DNA of 42,783 bases, from the NCBI GenBank assembly GCA_902623495.1, contig CACNTW010000009.1, positions 1 to 42,783 of the forward strand. The letters run 5' to 3'. Under the pieces are notes generated by a model that saw only the letters and a list, made by a program, of their open reading frames with translations, did not search any database and was not told where the DNA came from. This stretch comes from an uncultured Pelagibacteraceae bacterium (GTDB lineage: Bacteria > Pseudomonadota > Alphaproteobacteria > Pelagibacterales > Pelagibacteraceae). Both the position numbers and the translations under genes were made by a program. This document shows positions 17,193 through 26,419 of the stretch, one piece after another. Positions within the stretch are counted from its first letter, which is position 1. The number at the start of each line of letters is the position of its first letter.

Positions 17193-17224
17193 TTTATATA
17201 TACCTGACTAATTTAGTCAAGATT
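17193..17224 (-). promoter_or_regulatory. suf operon promoter with IscR/RirA-type operator
   Basis: On the minus strand a -35 TTGACT (17215-17220) and a -10 TATAAA (17193-17198) are 16 bases apart, about 20-40 bases before the rrf2 ATG. The perfect inverted repeat TGACTAATTTAGTCA (17205-17219) covers the -35 and part of the spacer. The 25 bases 17200-17224 agree at 23 positions with the E. coli IscR type-1 consensus as I remember it. They also fit the TGA-N9-TCA core described for RirA iron-responsive boxes. Binding here would block RNA polymerase. Confidence 0.8.
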
Positions 17225-17234
17225 CAGAATATTT

Positions 17235-17250
17235 AAAATGCTTGCATTTT
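17235..17250. promoter_or_regulatory. Palindrome AAAATGC-TT-GCATTTT upstream of the suf promoter
   Basis: A perfect 7+2+7 inverted repeat lies 15 bases from the suf -35 element, in the divergent region shared with the hydrolase gene. It could be a second operator or an activator site for either direction. I do not recognise the regulator. Confidence 0.35.
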
Positions 17251-17301
17251 GTCGCTTAATTTTGATAGAAAAAAGTAAATTTTTTTTGAGATTGATAATC
17301 A

Positions 17302-17967
17302 ATGCCATCGACAGATACAAAAATTTCAGAAATCTTTATTCCTGGTCCAGCTGGTAGACTAGAAGCAAAGTACTATAAAAGTAAAAAAAATACTTCTCCT
17401 ATTGCTTTAGTTCTCCACCCACACCCTCAATATGGAGGAACAATGAATAACAAAGTTGTTGTCGATACTTTTCAAACTTTTGTAGATAATAATTTTTCAG
17501 TTTGTAGGGTAAATTTCAGAGGTGTTGGAAAAAGTGATGGTGAATTTGATAATGGCCAGGGTGAACTTGCAGATGCAGCTGCAGCTTTAGATTGGCTGGA
17601 GAGAGAAAATTTTGATAACTCCCAATGTTGGATTTCAGGATTTTCTTTTGGTTCTCTAATAGCAATGCAGCTACTAATGAGAAGACCTGAAATAAATAGA
17701 TTTATTGCTGTATCACCTCAGCCTAATGTATATGATTTTTCATTTTTATCGCCCTGTCCAACATCTGGTTTAATAATACATGGTAAGAAAGACGAGTTAG
17801 TTCCTTTTGATGATATTAATGAATTAAATAAAAGATTAAGTGCACAAAAAGGGATTAAAGTAGAATTTGATATTATTTCAGAAGCAAATCATTTTTTTTC
17901 AAAAGCCGATGCTTCCTTGGTAAAATCTTTAAATAAATATATAAAAAAAGAAACAGCTTTATATTAA
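17302..17967 (+). CDS. Alpha/beta-hydrolase
   Basis: A 221-residue single-domain alpha/beta hydrolase. The order of motifs is LVLHPHPQYGGTMNN (oxyanion region), VNFRGVGKSDGEFDNGQGE, the nucleophile elbow GFSFGS (Ser), the acid in IHGKKDELVPF, and the late histidine in EANHFF. Relatives are annotated as small dienelactone-hydrolase-like or YsgA/Abhydrolase proteins, and substrates are unknown. It starts 129 bases from the divergent suf regulator and converges on anmK with a 4-base overlap. It has no signal peptide, so it is cytoplasmic. Confidence 0.85.
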   Translation: MPSTDTKISEIFIPGPAGRLEAKYYKSKKNTSPIALVLHPHPQYGGTMNNKVVVDTFQTFVDNNFSVCRVNFRGVGKSDGEFDNGQGELADAAAALDWLERENFDNSQCWISGFSFGSLIAMQLLMRRPEINRFIAVSPQPNVYDFSFLSPCPTSGLIIHGKKDELVPFDDINELNKRLSAQKGIKVEFDIISEANHFFSKADASLVKSLNKYIKKETALY

Positions 17968-19061
17968 AAATTTATTTTAATTTCACCTCCTGTAACAGGA
18001 TTTAAAACATTAGTCGTAGAAGGATAACTAATTATTTTATTAAGATATGATCTAATTGATAAATATGCAAATGCTTGGGATTCTATAAAATCACCATCTA
18101 CACTAAATTCATCTATTAGTTTAATTTTATATTTCAATAATTTCTTTATATGATTTACTAATACTAAATTTCTCCTACCTCCACCACATAAAATAATTTC
18201 TATTTCATTGTCAAAATTTTTTTTTATATTTTGTGAAATTATTAATGCTGTAAAATATGTTAATGTAGCAACTGCATCTTCAAATTCTAAACCTTTAACA
18301 AAACTAAAATCGAATTCATTTCTATCAAATGAATGCTTTTGCTGTACATTATAAAACTCATGTTCGTAAAATTGATTAATTATATCTTTATTTATATTTC
18401 CAGATGACGCTATATCTCCATTTTTATCATAATCTATTCCTTTTGTTTTTTTTAAGTACTCATCCATTAAAACATTCCCGGGACCAATATCTTTTGCAGC
18501 TAAAGTATCATTAAAACAATAGGTATAATTTGATATACCTCCAATATTTAAAATTAATGTAGGATTATTAATCTTAAATTTATTTATTAAAAGTTTATGA
18601 TAAATAGGAGTTAACGGAGCACCTTCTCCATTATTTTTAATATCATTTGCTCTAAAGTTATAAATAACTTTTTCTTTTAATTCTTGAGAGAGTAAATTTG
18701 CATCTCCCATTTGTATAGAATATCCATCTTTAGGTTTATGAATTATCGTTTGTCCATGAAAGCCAATTAATTGAATATTTAACTTATTTTCACTAATAAT
18801 TTTCTTTGATAATTTTGAGTGATAAAGAGTTAGTTTTCTTTCTAAAGATTTATAAGTGCTTATATTTTCCTCTATATCTGTTCTATTATTTATATTTAAA
18901 ATAAAAGAAGAAAGTCTTTTTCTAAATTCTTCAGGATAATTGAAGTACTTATTATCTATTATGTCTAAATTATTTTCACCATCTGATTTGATAATACTTG
19001 CATCAATGCCATCAAGAGATGTACCACTCATTAAACCTAGTGCTATAAAAGAATTATCCAT
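17964..19061 (-). CDS. anmK: Anhydro-N-acetylmuramic acid kinase
   Basis: A 365-residue AnmK. The ATP-binding opening LMSGTSLDGIDASI, GFHGQTIIHKP, NIGGISNYTY and DIGPGNVLMDEYL are family signatures. It phosphorylates and opens 1,6-anhydro-MurNAc released during peptidoglycan turnover, feeding wall recycling through MurQ. It is divergent from tyrS with a 47-base gap. Gene neighbourhoods with anmK next to tyrS are common in alphaproteobacteria. Confidence 0.94.
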   Translation of the reverse strand: MDNSFIALGLMSGTSLDGIDASIIKSDGENNLDIIDNKYFNYPEEFRKRLSSFILNINNRTDIEENISTYKSLERKLTLYHSKLSKKIISENKLNIQLIGFHGQTIIHKPKDGYSIQMGDANLLSQELKEKVIYNFRANDIKNNGEGAPLTPIYHKLLINKFKINNPTLILNIGGISNYTYCFNDTLAAKDIGPGNVLMDEYLKKTKGIDYDKNGDIASSGNINKDIINQFYEHEFYNVQQKHSFDRNEFDFSFVKGLEFEDAVATLTYFTALIISQNIKKNFDNEIEIILCGGGRRNLVLVNHIKKLLKYKIKLIDEFSVDGDFIESQAFAYLSIRSYLNKIISYPSTTNVLNPVTGGEIKINF

Positions 19062-19108
19062 TATTGATTATTATTTTTATTTAAATATGTATATTAAAAA
19101 TACCATTT

Positions 19109-20332
19109 ATGAATGAATTTTTAAAAGAATTTAAAGACAGAGGATATTTTTATCAATGCACAGACGAAAAAGCTCTTTCAAAGAAGCTGAATGAAGAGAG
19201 TATAAAAGGATATATAGGCTTTGATTGTACTGCTCAAAGTTTACACGTAGGTAGCTTGCTTCAAATCATGTGCTTAAGATTAATGCAAAAACATGGACAT
19301 AAACCAATTGTTTTACTTGGCGGTGGAACTACTAGAATAGGAGATCCATCTGGTAAAGATAAAACAAGAAAAATTTTAGAAGAAAATGAAATAGAAAAAA
19401 ATATTAAAAGTATAGAGAACATACTAAAAAAATTTTTAGAGACAAAAGATGAAAAAGTGGCTCCGATTTTTGTTAACAACTACACTTGGCTAAAAAATTT
19501 AAATTATATATCTTTTCTAAGAGATATAGGAAAACATTTTACTATAAATAAAATGTTAAGTTTTGATAGTGTTAAGTTAAGGTTAGAGAGAGAGCAATCA
19601 TTAAGTTATATGGAATTTAATTATATGATTTTGCAAGCTTACGATTTTCTAGAATTAAATAAGAAAGAGAAATGTTTGCTCCAAATTGGAGGGTCAGATC
19701 AATGGGGCAATATTGTTAACGGAGTTGAGCTCATTAAAAGATATTCATCTAACGAAGTTTATGGTTTAACAACAGAACTTATAACTTTAGCATCAGGCGC
19801 TAAAATGGGAAAAACAGAAAGTGGAGCTATTTGGTTAGATAAAAAATTATTTTCAGTATTTGATTATTGGCAATTTTGGAGAAATATCGATGATAAAGAT
19901 GTATTAAAATTTCTTAAAATGTTTACAGATTTAAGTTTAAACGAGATTGAAAATATAAGCACTCAAGATATAAATGAACAAAAAATTATTTTAGCGAATG
20001 AGGCTACATCAATTCTTCATGGAGCTAACGAGGCTGCTGAAGCAGAAAAAATAGCGAAAAATTCTTTTTCGGAAAATTCATCAGGAGAAAATTTGCCAAA
20101 TACAAAGATAGATATCTCTAATATTGGTAATGATGTAGTTAATTTAGTCTCAATTATTGATAAAAACCTATCTAAAAGCGAAATAAGAAGATTAATAAAA
20201 TCCAATGGTATTAAAATTAACAATCAAATTATTTCAGATGATAAATTCATAATTTCAAATGAACTTATGAAAAAAAAAAATTTTATTAAGCTCTCAATCG
20301 GTAAGAAAAAACACTACAAAATAGTAATTTAA
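19109..20332 (+). CDS. tyrS: Tyrosyl-tRNA synthetase
   Basis: A 407-residue class I synthetase. The HIGH-type motif is HVGS at 46-49, the tyrosine pocket includes GYIGFDCTA, and the KMSKS loop is KMGKT. A C-terminal S4-like domain (SKSEIRRLIKSNGIKINNQ) binds tRNA. It charges tRNA(Tyr) in the cytoplasm. The gene starts 47 bases from the divergent anmK and ends overlapping the convergent AsmA-like gene by 4 bases. Confidence 0.96.
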   Translation: MNEFLKEFKDRGYFYQCTDEKALSKKLNEESIKGYIGFDCTAQSLHVGSLLQIMCLRLMQKHGHKPIVLLGGGTTRIGDPSGKDKTRKILEENEIEKNIKSIENILKKFLETKDEKVAPIFVNNYTWLKNLNYISFLRDIGKHFTINKMLSFDSVKLRLEREQSLSYMEFNYMILQAYDFLELNKKEKCLLQIGGSDQWGNIVNGVELIKRYSSNEVYGLTTELITLASGAKMGKTESGAIWLDKKLFSVFDYWQFWRNIDDKDVLKFLKMFTDLSLNEIENISTQDINEQKIILANEATSILHGANEAAEAEKIAKNSFSENSSGENLPNTKIDISNIGNDVVNLVSIIDKNLSKSEIRRLIKSNGIKINNQIISDDKFIISNELMKKKNFIKLSIGKKKHYKIVI

Positions 20333-22911
20333 TTTGAAATTTTTTCCAAGGTTCTAGTTATAAATCTTGGAGTTAAAGTTTTTATTGGATTGACGGTAGA
20401 TTTAAGTTTTTTAGGTGGGCCTTTAATTTTAAAGCTTACTCCAAATACTCCTTCACCAATTTTTTTGCCAACTAATATATCGCCTAACATTGGTATTTTT
20501 GAAATTGTTTTATTAACAGTTGTTGCTGGTACAAGTGTACCCTTCAAGCTAGTTAATTCATCTTTTACAATATAACCTTCCATCATAACTGAAATTGCTG
20601 GGCCTATCGCATACATCTCTTTTATTTTAGTGTTATTTCCTAAAGTTTCATAATCCATCTCAAAATCAGTAAATCGTATACCCTCGCCAGTTAGAAGATC
20701 AGCTATTCCTTGCAGTGATGCCAATGTAAGAAGCTTTGCAAGAACAGGTACTTCTTGTACTTTAAAATCGATAATCTTTAAATTTGATTTTGTTTTACCC
20801 TCATAATTAAGCGCCTCATATATTAATTTACCTTCTTTAAAACCCTTTATAAATTTGAAATTTTTAATGAAAGGTTCTGGTTCTTCGATTTCTAAATTAG
20901 TAATTTTTTGTTTTTTATCATTCGTAAAAATGCTTAAAGCAAATTTTCTATTATTATCTAATTTTGCATTTATATTTGAACTAAAAACTTTGTTGTTCTT
21001 TAATTGTATATCACCTTTAACATTTGATAAATAAGAAAAGCTATCAACAAAATATTTTCCAATATCTATATAAATATAAGTATTCAAATTTTTGAAACTT
21101 GAAAAAATCGATTTAGCAGAATTATCTAATAAATTTTTTATATTTTTAGATCCGTCAAATTGACTACCAGTTAAGTAATAATTGTTGTTAACTTTCTTAA
21201 ATTCTAATTTATTTGCTTTTCTGTTTTTGTTGACTATATGGATTTTAAATAAATCTAAACTTTTAATTTTATCATTTTTTCCTATTTCAAGATTTTCAAC
21301 ATTTATACTTTTTTCTTCTTCACTAAAATCTATATTTTTGAAAATTATTTCATTATTATCTTTGTAAATTCCATTCATATTCAAATTAGATTTTATATCT
21401 GCTTTTTTTCGATAATCTAATTCTTCAATATCTATTTCTGCGCTATCTAGGTCTAAATCTAAATCAAAAAAGTACTTACTATCTTTTTTTTCAACCTTTA
21501 AAGATAAATTTTCATTTATATTATTAATAGAATATTTGCTATTTAATTTAAATTTAAATTTTTTATTTTTATAATCTAAATTTATATGACTATTACTAAA
21601 TTTAATTTGATTTCTGAAATCACTAAAATATTTCTTTATTCTCTGTGATTTATAATCAATTAAAATACTTTCAGATTTTAATTTAGATTTAATACTTAAA
21701 TTTTGAATTTTATTTTTTTTATTTAATTTAAAATTTATAAAATTTTCTGATGCGAATATGATATCTTGGTCTTGAAGGCTAAAGTTTTTAAATTGAACAA
21801 ATTTTTTAAAATCTTTAGAGTTGATTATACTTTTTGTATTACTTAAATCTATATTTACTAAAGCATCTTTGTTTTGTTTTTTTTTATAAATTATATTAAT
21901 TAAATTTTTTGTTTTATTATTATTGTTATTATTATTTTTAAATAAAAACTTGCTATTTAAAATAATTTTTAATTCATCTTTAATGTAATTAATTAAAATA
22001 TTCCCATCTTTAAAATATATGAAATCTTGATATTTTGATTTTGTAAATAACTTGTCAAAATTTAATTTTGAAATAATACTTAAATCTTTAATTTTAAGTT
22101 TTTTATTGATTTTAAAAGACAGTTCATTCTCTGAGCTTAAATTTATAGGACTATCATCTATTAAATCTAAATTAATATTTATAAATTTTCTGTAATTATT
22201 TAAATTAATTTTAGTCTCATTTGTTTTAAAATTTCCTGAGATTTCGAAATAATTATTAATTTTTTTAATTCTTATTTTTTGTGAAGCAATGAAGAATTTA
22301 TCAAATGATAATTCTATTTCATTTAAATTTATTGCATCCTCATCTACTAAAAAATCAAATTTAATATTTTCAATTTTTGATTGGTTAGGTAATTTTATTT
22401 CTGCATCTGTTACATATCCATTTATAATATATTTAATATTTTTGGGATTATTTTCGTTGAAACTTATATTGGAAATTATTTTTACTTTTCCTTTTTTGAT
22501 TTGTTTTAAAATTAAATTTCTAGCTATATTAAAGTCATATTCATTTATAAAATTAGTAAATTGATTAATATCGTTTTCTTTGGAAATTATTGATATCTCT
22601 GAGATTGGGTTTTTATTGCTAATATAATCAAAAATATTTAGATCAAACTTTATATTTTCTAATTCAATATCTTTTTCATTAATTGCTATTTGAGGGTCCA
22701 AGGTAAAAATCTCAAATTCAAAATTAGACAAATTTAATTTAAAATTTACTTGATTTAATTTTAATTTTATCTTCGGATCAATCTCTTTAACTTTTTCATT
22801 TATTAAACCATTAAAGTTATCCGTTCTAATTCCTGATGATGTTAAAAATATTAAAATTGCGACTAAGATGGTTATTATTGAAATTGTAATTATAGAAATT
22901 ATTTTACGCAT
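20329..22911 (-). CDS. Large AsmA/YhdP-like inner-membrane-anchored protein
   Basis: An 860-residue protein with one N-terminal membrane anchor (IISIITISIITILVAILIFL, about 3-22), then a long beta-rich region. The best conserved part is the C-terminal 150 residues, with LASLQGIADLLTGEGIRF, IGPAISVMMEGYIV, LKGTLVPATTVNKTISKIP and GDILVGKKIGEGVFGVSFKIKG. This is the AsmA-like/DUF3971 ending found in YhdP-type proteins. Family members are thought to form hydrophobic grooves that carry phospholipids between membranes. The middle is low-complexity, including seven Asn codons from an AAT repeat (about 21915-21937). It overlaps prfB by 8 bases. Confidence 0.8.
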   Translation of the reverse strand: MRKIISIITISIITILVAILIFLTSSGIRTDNFNGLINEKVKEIDPKIKLKLNQVNFKLNLSNFEFEIFTLDPQIAINEKDIELENIKFDLNIFDYISNKNPISEISIISKENDINQFTNFINEYDFNIARNLILKQIKKGKVKIISNISFNENNPKNIKYIINGYVTDAEIKLPNQSKIENIKFDFLVDEDAINLNEIELSFDKFFIASQKIRIKKINNYFEISGNFKTNETKINLNNYRKFININLDLIDDSPINLSSENELSFKINKKLKIKDLSIISKLNFDKLFTKSKYQDFIYFKDGNILINYIKDELKIILNSKFLFKNNNNNNNKTKNLINIIYKKKQNKDALVNIDLSNTKSIINSKDFKKFVQFKNFSLQDQDIIFASENFINFKLNKKNKIQNLSIKSKLKSESILIDYKSQRIKKYFSDFRNQIKFSNSHINLDYKNKKFKFKLNSKYSINNINENLSLKVEKKDSKYFFDLDLDLDSAEIDIEELDYRKKADIKSNLNMNGIYKDNNEIIFKNIDFSEEEKSINVENLEIGKNDKIKSLDLFKIHIVNKNRKANKLEFKKVNNNYYLTGSQFDGSKNIKNLLDNSAKSIFSSFKNLNTYIYIDIGKYFVDSFSYLSNVKGDIQLKNNKVFSSNINAKLDNNRKFALSIFTNDKKQKITNLEIEEPEPFIKNFKFIKGFKEGKLIYEALNYEGKTKSNLKIIDFKVQEVPVLAKLLTLASLQGIADLLTGEGIRFTDFEMDYETLGNNTKIKEMYAIGPAISVMMEGYIVKDELTSLKGTLVPATTVNKTISKIPMLGDILVGKKIGEGVFGVSFKIKGPPKKLKSTVNPIKTLTPRFITRTLEKISN

Positions 22912-24002
22912 TTAATTTATATAGAGAACTTTCTAAAAAATTATCTATTTCTCCATCTAATACCTTTTCAGGACTAGAACTTTCAAAATTAGTTCTATTA
23001 TCTTTTACCATTTTATAAGGGTGTAATACATATGATCTAATTTGATGACCCCATCCAATCTCTGACTTTGAATTTTCAAGATTTTCATTTTCTTTTTCTT
23101 TTTTTTTTAGCTCGTAGTCATAAAGCCTTGCTCTTAACATATTCATGCAAGTTTCTTTATTTTTGTGTTGTGATCTTTCATTTTGACATTGTACCACAAT
23201 TTTTGTTGGCAGGTGTGTAATTCTTACTGCACTATCTGTCGTGTTGACATGTTGACCTCCCGCTCCACTAGATCTGTATGTATCTATTCTTAAATCTTTT
23301 TCTAAAATTTCAACATCAATATTTTCAGATATAACTGGGTATACCCAAACACTGGCAAAACTTGTATGTCTTCTAGCACCAGAATCAAACGGAGAAATTC
23401 TGACAAGTCTATGTATTCCTGACTCATTTTTTAATAATCCGTTTATGTAATCTCCACTTATTTTAATTATTGAAGATTTAATGCCTGCTTCATCGCCTTT
23501 ATGTTCGCTGATAATTTCGATTTTGAAATCTTTTTTGGTTGCCCACTTCATATACATTCTTCTTAACATATCAGCCCAGTCTTGACTTTCAGTTCCTCCA
23601 GCACCTGCATGAAATTCTAAATAACTATTAAATGTATCATTATCATTTGATAGAAAACATCTTATTTCAATTTGTTTAATTTTATTAAAGAGTATTTTTA
23701 TATTTGAGGTTGTCTCTTTAATCATTTCATTGTTGTGTTCCTCAATAGCTAAATCATAAATATCAAATAAATCTTTACTTTCATTTGATGTTTCTTCAAA
23801 ATTATTTAATAATTTTTCTAAATTAGTTTTTTCACGTAAAACTTTTTCAGCATTTTTTTTATCCTGCCAAAAATCCGGTTTTTCTATTAAATTTGATAAA
23901 TTAATTATTTTTTCTGAAATCTTAGTCTTTTCAAAGAAACTCCTTTATTCTTTGATTTATTTTTTCTAATTCTGATTTAATATTTAGTATTTCCTGATCC
24001 AT
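22904..24002 (-). CDS. prfB: Peptide chain release factor 2, with programmed +1 frameshift
   Basis: RF2 is encoded in two frames. The zero frame runs from the ATG at 24002 for 23 codons to an in-frame TGA (23931-23933). Reading then shifts +1 at CTT-T-GA and continues to 22904, giving 365 residues, the same length as E. coli RF2. The shift site AAG GAG TTT CTT TGA has an internal Shine-Dalgarno-like AAGGAG (23940-23945) at the same spacing as E. coli. The motifs are stop-codon-recognising SPF at 203-205 and catalytic GGQ at 248-250. RF2 reads UGA and UAA, so scarcity of RF2 favours the frameshift (autoregulation). Calling only the second frame would lose 92 residues. It overlaps the upstream PBP gene by one base. 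Confidence 0.95.
23931..23945 (-). promoter_or_regulatory. prfB programmed frameshift signal
   Basis: The frameshift site comprises the Shine-Dalgarno-like AAGGAG, the three-base TTT, the slippery CTT codon and the TGA stop, read on the minus strand. A +1 slip of the peptidyl-tRNA from CTT to TTT restores the RF2 frame. This is the well-known RF2 autoregulatory element, here in an AT-rich context. Confidence 0.94.
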
Positions 24003-26338
24003 TAATAAAATTTTAATATATTTGTTGTATTTAATCTACTATCAAAATTGTTAGATATATTATCTAGTTTATTATCATTATTTTTAAATGACTCTATTAT
24101 GGCTAACTTGGTTTTAGGATTCGCTTTTTTTCCAGTTTTTGCATCTATGACCATCATATTTATATTGTCTGCAACTTTAAAAGGCCTTGCGTTAAAAGTA
24201 TTTGCTGTTTTTTTTATGAAATCTTTAAAAACTGGCATTGCGGTTTTTGAACCTGTTTCAAATTTACCTAAACTCCCAGGATTATCATAGCCAATGTATA
24301 CTCCAACCACTAAATTTGATGTAAATCCTATAAACCAAGTATCTGTATTTTTGTTTGTTGTTCCGGTCTTGCCAGCTAATTCGAGTTTCAATTCTTTTAA
24401 ACCTTTTCCAGTTCCACGTTCTATAACACCTTTCAACATAGAAGTAATCTGATAGGCTGTTTGTGGTGAAAAAATCTGTTGATATTTATTTTTAATAATT
24501 GGTTTACTATTTCCTTCATATGAAATTAAGTCACAATTTTCACAGAATCTTTTTTCATTGTTAAAAATAGTTTTTCCTTCACTGTCTTGAATTCTATCAA
24601 TTAATATTGGATTAACTAATTTTCCACCATTCAAAAAAGAACAATAAGCGCTTGTGATTTTTAACAAAGTCGTTTCAGCAGAGCCCAAAGATACTGACAT
24701 AAGTTCATCTGGATTTTCGTAAATATTTAATTTTTTTGAAAAATTTATAATTTTGTCTATACCTAATTCTTGAGCTATTCGGACAGTCATTAGATTTCTT
24801 GATTTTTCTATACCTGTTCTTAGTGTTGAAGGTCCATAGAACTTTTTGCCGTAATTTTCTGGTTTCCACATTTTTAAATCATTTCCTTGATCTAATACTA
24901 TAGGTGCGTCTAATACTAATGTTGTTGGTAAAAAATTATTTTCTAATGCTAATGCATATATGAAAGGTTTGAATGCAGATCCAGGCTGACGTTTTGCTTG
25001 AGATGCTCTGTTAAATTCACTTTGTTTAAAACTAAATCCACCTGACAATGCTAATACTCTTCCGCTATATGGATCCATCACAACAATGCCTCCATTAGCT
25101 CTTGGAAGTTGTTTTAAACTATAGTTTCCATCAGATAATTTCTTGACATAAATTATGTCACCAATTTTGAATAGTTTTTTGAATTCCTTTCGTGTCCAAT
25201 CAATATCATTAAAATTAATTGTTCCATTATCATCATTTTGTGTTTTGATGACTGTTTCAAATTTGTCAATTCTAGTAACAACAGCCAACTCCCATCCTAA
25301 AGATTTTTCTAAATTTAAGTCTTTAAGATCTTTTTTCCAATTTTTGTATTTTTTTATATTTGATAGAGGACCTCTCCATCCTTTTCTCTTATCAAATTCT
25401 TGCAAACCATTCCTAAGTGATTGTGTAGCAATTTTTTGTAATTGTAAATCCAAAGGTGTCTTGATGTTAAATCCTTGTTTATATACTTTATCATATCCAT
25501 ATTTATCAATTACATTTTTTCTAACATCTTCTACATAATATCTAGAATCTTCTAGGTAAATTCTTTTTCTCTTTTGTAATTTAATTTTAGAGTTAATTAA
25601 TTGAGAGTGTTGTTTTTGATCAATGAATCCATTATCTAATAAATTATTTAATACTAAGTTTCTTCTAAATTTTGCTAACTCCTTGTTTTTATATGGATTG
25701 TATTTGCTTGGTGCTTTTGGAAGAGCAGCTAGAAGTGCAGCCTCTCCATAATTGACTTCACTTATCGGTTTATTAAAATATCTTAAACTAGCTGATGCTA
25801 TACCATAGCTACCCTCACCAAGATAAATTTGATTTAGATAAAGCTCTAGAATTCTTTTTTTTGATAAAACACGCTCAATTCTAAAAGCTAATATTGCTTC
25901 CTTTATTTTTCTATCAATGCTTACTTCATTAGTTAAAAGAAAGTTTTTTGCTACTTGCTGAGTAATAGTAGAGGCACCTTCTAATCTTTTTGAGTAAAGT
26001 AGATTAAATACGTTATTTTTAATTGCTCTTACTACTCCTTTGGCATCTACCCCCGGATGGTCAAAAAAGTTTTTATCCTCCGCAGATAAAAAAGCATTTA
26101 TCACGGTTTGAGATATAGCAGAATATGGAACAAAAATTCTTTTTTCAGATGAAAAATCGCTTACTAACACTCCGTTTCCTGAATACAGCTTGCTTGATAC
26201 TGGTGGTTTATAATTTTTAAGATATTTGTAATCAGGCAATTTATTGGAATAAGTCCAAAGAATAGATATTATTGATAAAAATATTAGAAGGGATGACAAT
26301 AATCCAAATATTAGTAATCTTTTTAAGAACTTTTGCAT
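24002..26338 (-). CDS. mrcA: Penicillin-binding protein 1A (class A bifunctional)
   Basis: A 778-residue bifunctional peptidoglycan synthase. It has an N-terminal membrane anchor (about 8-28). The glycosyltransferase domain shows EDKNFFDHPG (catalytic Glu at 87) and GASTITQQ at 121-128. The transpeptidase domain shows SAFK at 454-457, SRN at 513-515 and KTGT at 657-660. It polymerises glycan strands and cross-links peptides in the periplasm. An OB-like insert (about 320-410) fits the PBP1a subfamily. It is divergent from the RNase E/G gene (81-base gap), and its stop shares one base with the prfB ATG. Confidence 0.95.
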   Translation of the reverse strand: MQKFLKRLLIFGLLSSLLIFLSIISILWTYSNKLPDYKYLKNYKPPVSSKLYSGNGVLVSDFSSEKRIFVPYSAISQTVINAFLSAEDKNFFDHPGVDAKGVVRAIKNNVFNLLYSKRLEGASTITQQVAKNFLLTNEVSIDRKIKEAILAFRIERVLSKKRILELYLNQIYLGEGSYGIASASLRYFNKPISEVNYGEAALLAALPKAPSKYNPYKNKELAKFRRNLVLNNLLDNGFIDQKQHSQLINSKIKLQKRKRIYLEDSRYYVEDVRKNVIDKYGYDKVYKQGFNIKTPLDLQLQKIATQSLRNGLQEFDKRKGWRGPLSNIKKYKNWKKDLKDLNLEKSLGWELAVVTRIDKFETVIKTQNDDNGTINFNDIDWTRKEFKKLFKIGDIIYVKKLSDGNYSLKQLPRANGGIVVMDPYSGRVLALSGGFSFKQSEFNRASQAKRQPGSAFKPFIYALALENNFLPTTLVLDAPIVLDQGNDLKMWKPENYGKKFYGPSTLRTGIEKSRNLMTVRIAQELGIDKIINFSKKLNIYENPDELMSVSLGSAETTLLKITSAYCSFLNGGKLVNPILIDRIQDSEGKTIFNNEKRFCENCDLISYEGNSKPIIKNKYQQIFSPQTAYQITSMLKGVIERGTGKGLKELKLELAGKTGTTNKNTDTWFIGFTSNLVVGVYIGYDNPGSLGKFETGSKTAMPVFKDFIKKTANTFNARPFKVADNINMMVIDAKTGKKANPKTKLAIIESFKNNDNKLDNISNNFDSRLNTTNILKFY

Positions 26339-26419
26339 TTTAGTTTAAATATCTTGCGAATTTGTTATTCTTAAGGCACAGAATTTATTAAATTAACTTA
26401 TGAAAAAATCAGCAATATT

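Noticed and set aside
21915..21937. AAT trinucleotide run in the AsmA-like gene as a phase-variation repeat
   Set aside because: Length changes of a triplet repeat would not shift the frame, and the run is short and interrupted by one AAC. It is better seen as low-complexity asparagine coding.
22904..23725. prfB as a truncated 273-residue gene
   Set aside because: The missing 92 residues are present upstream through a programmed +1 frameshift, so it is neither truncated nor a pseudogene.
25155..25538. 127-codon plus-strand ORF opposite the penicillin-binding protein gene
   Set aside because: It is an antisense shadow of conserved PBP codons with no motif or leader of its own.
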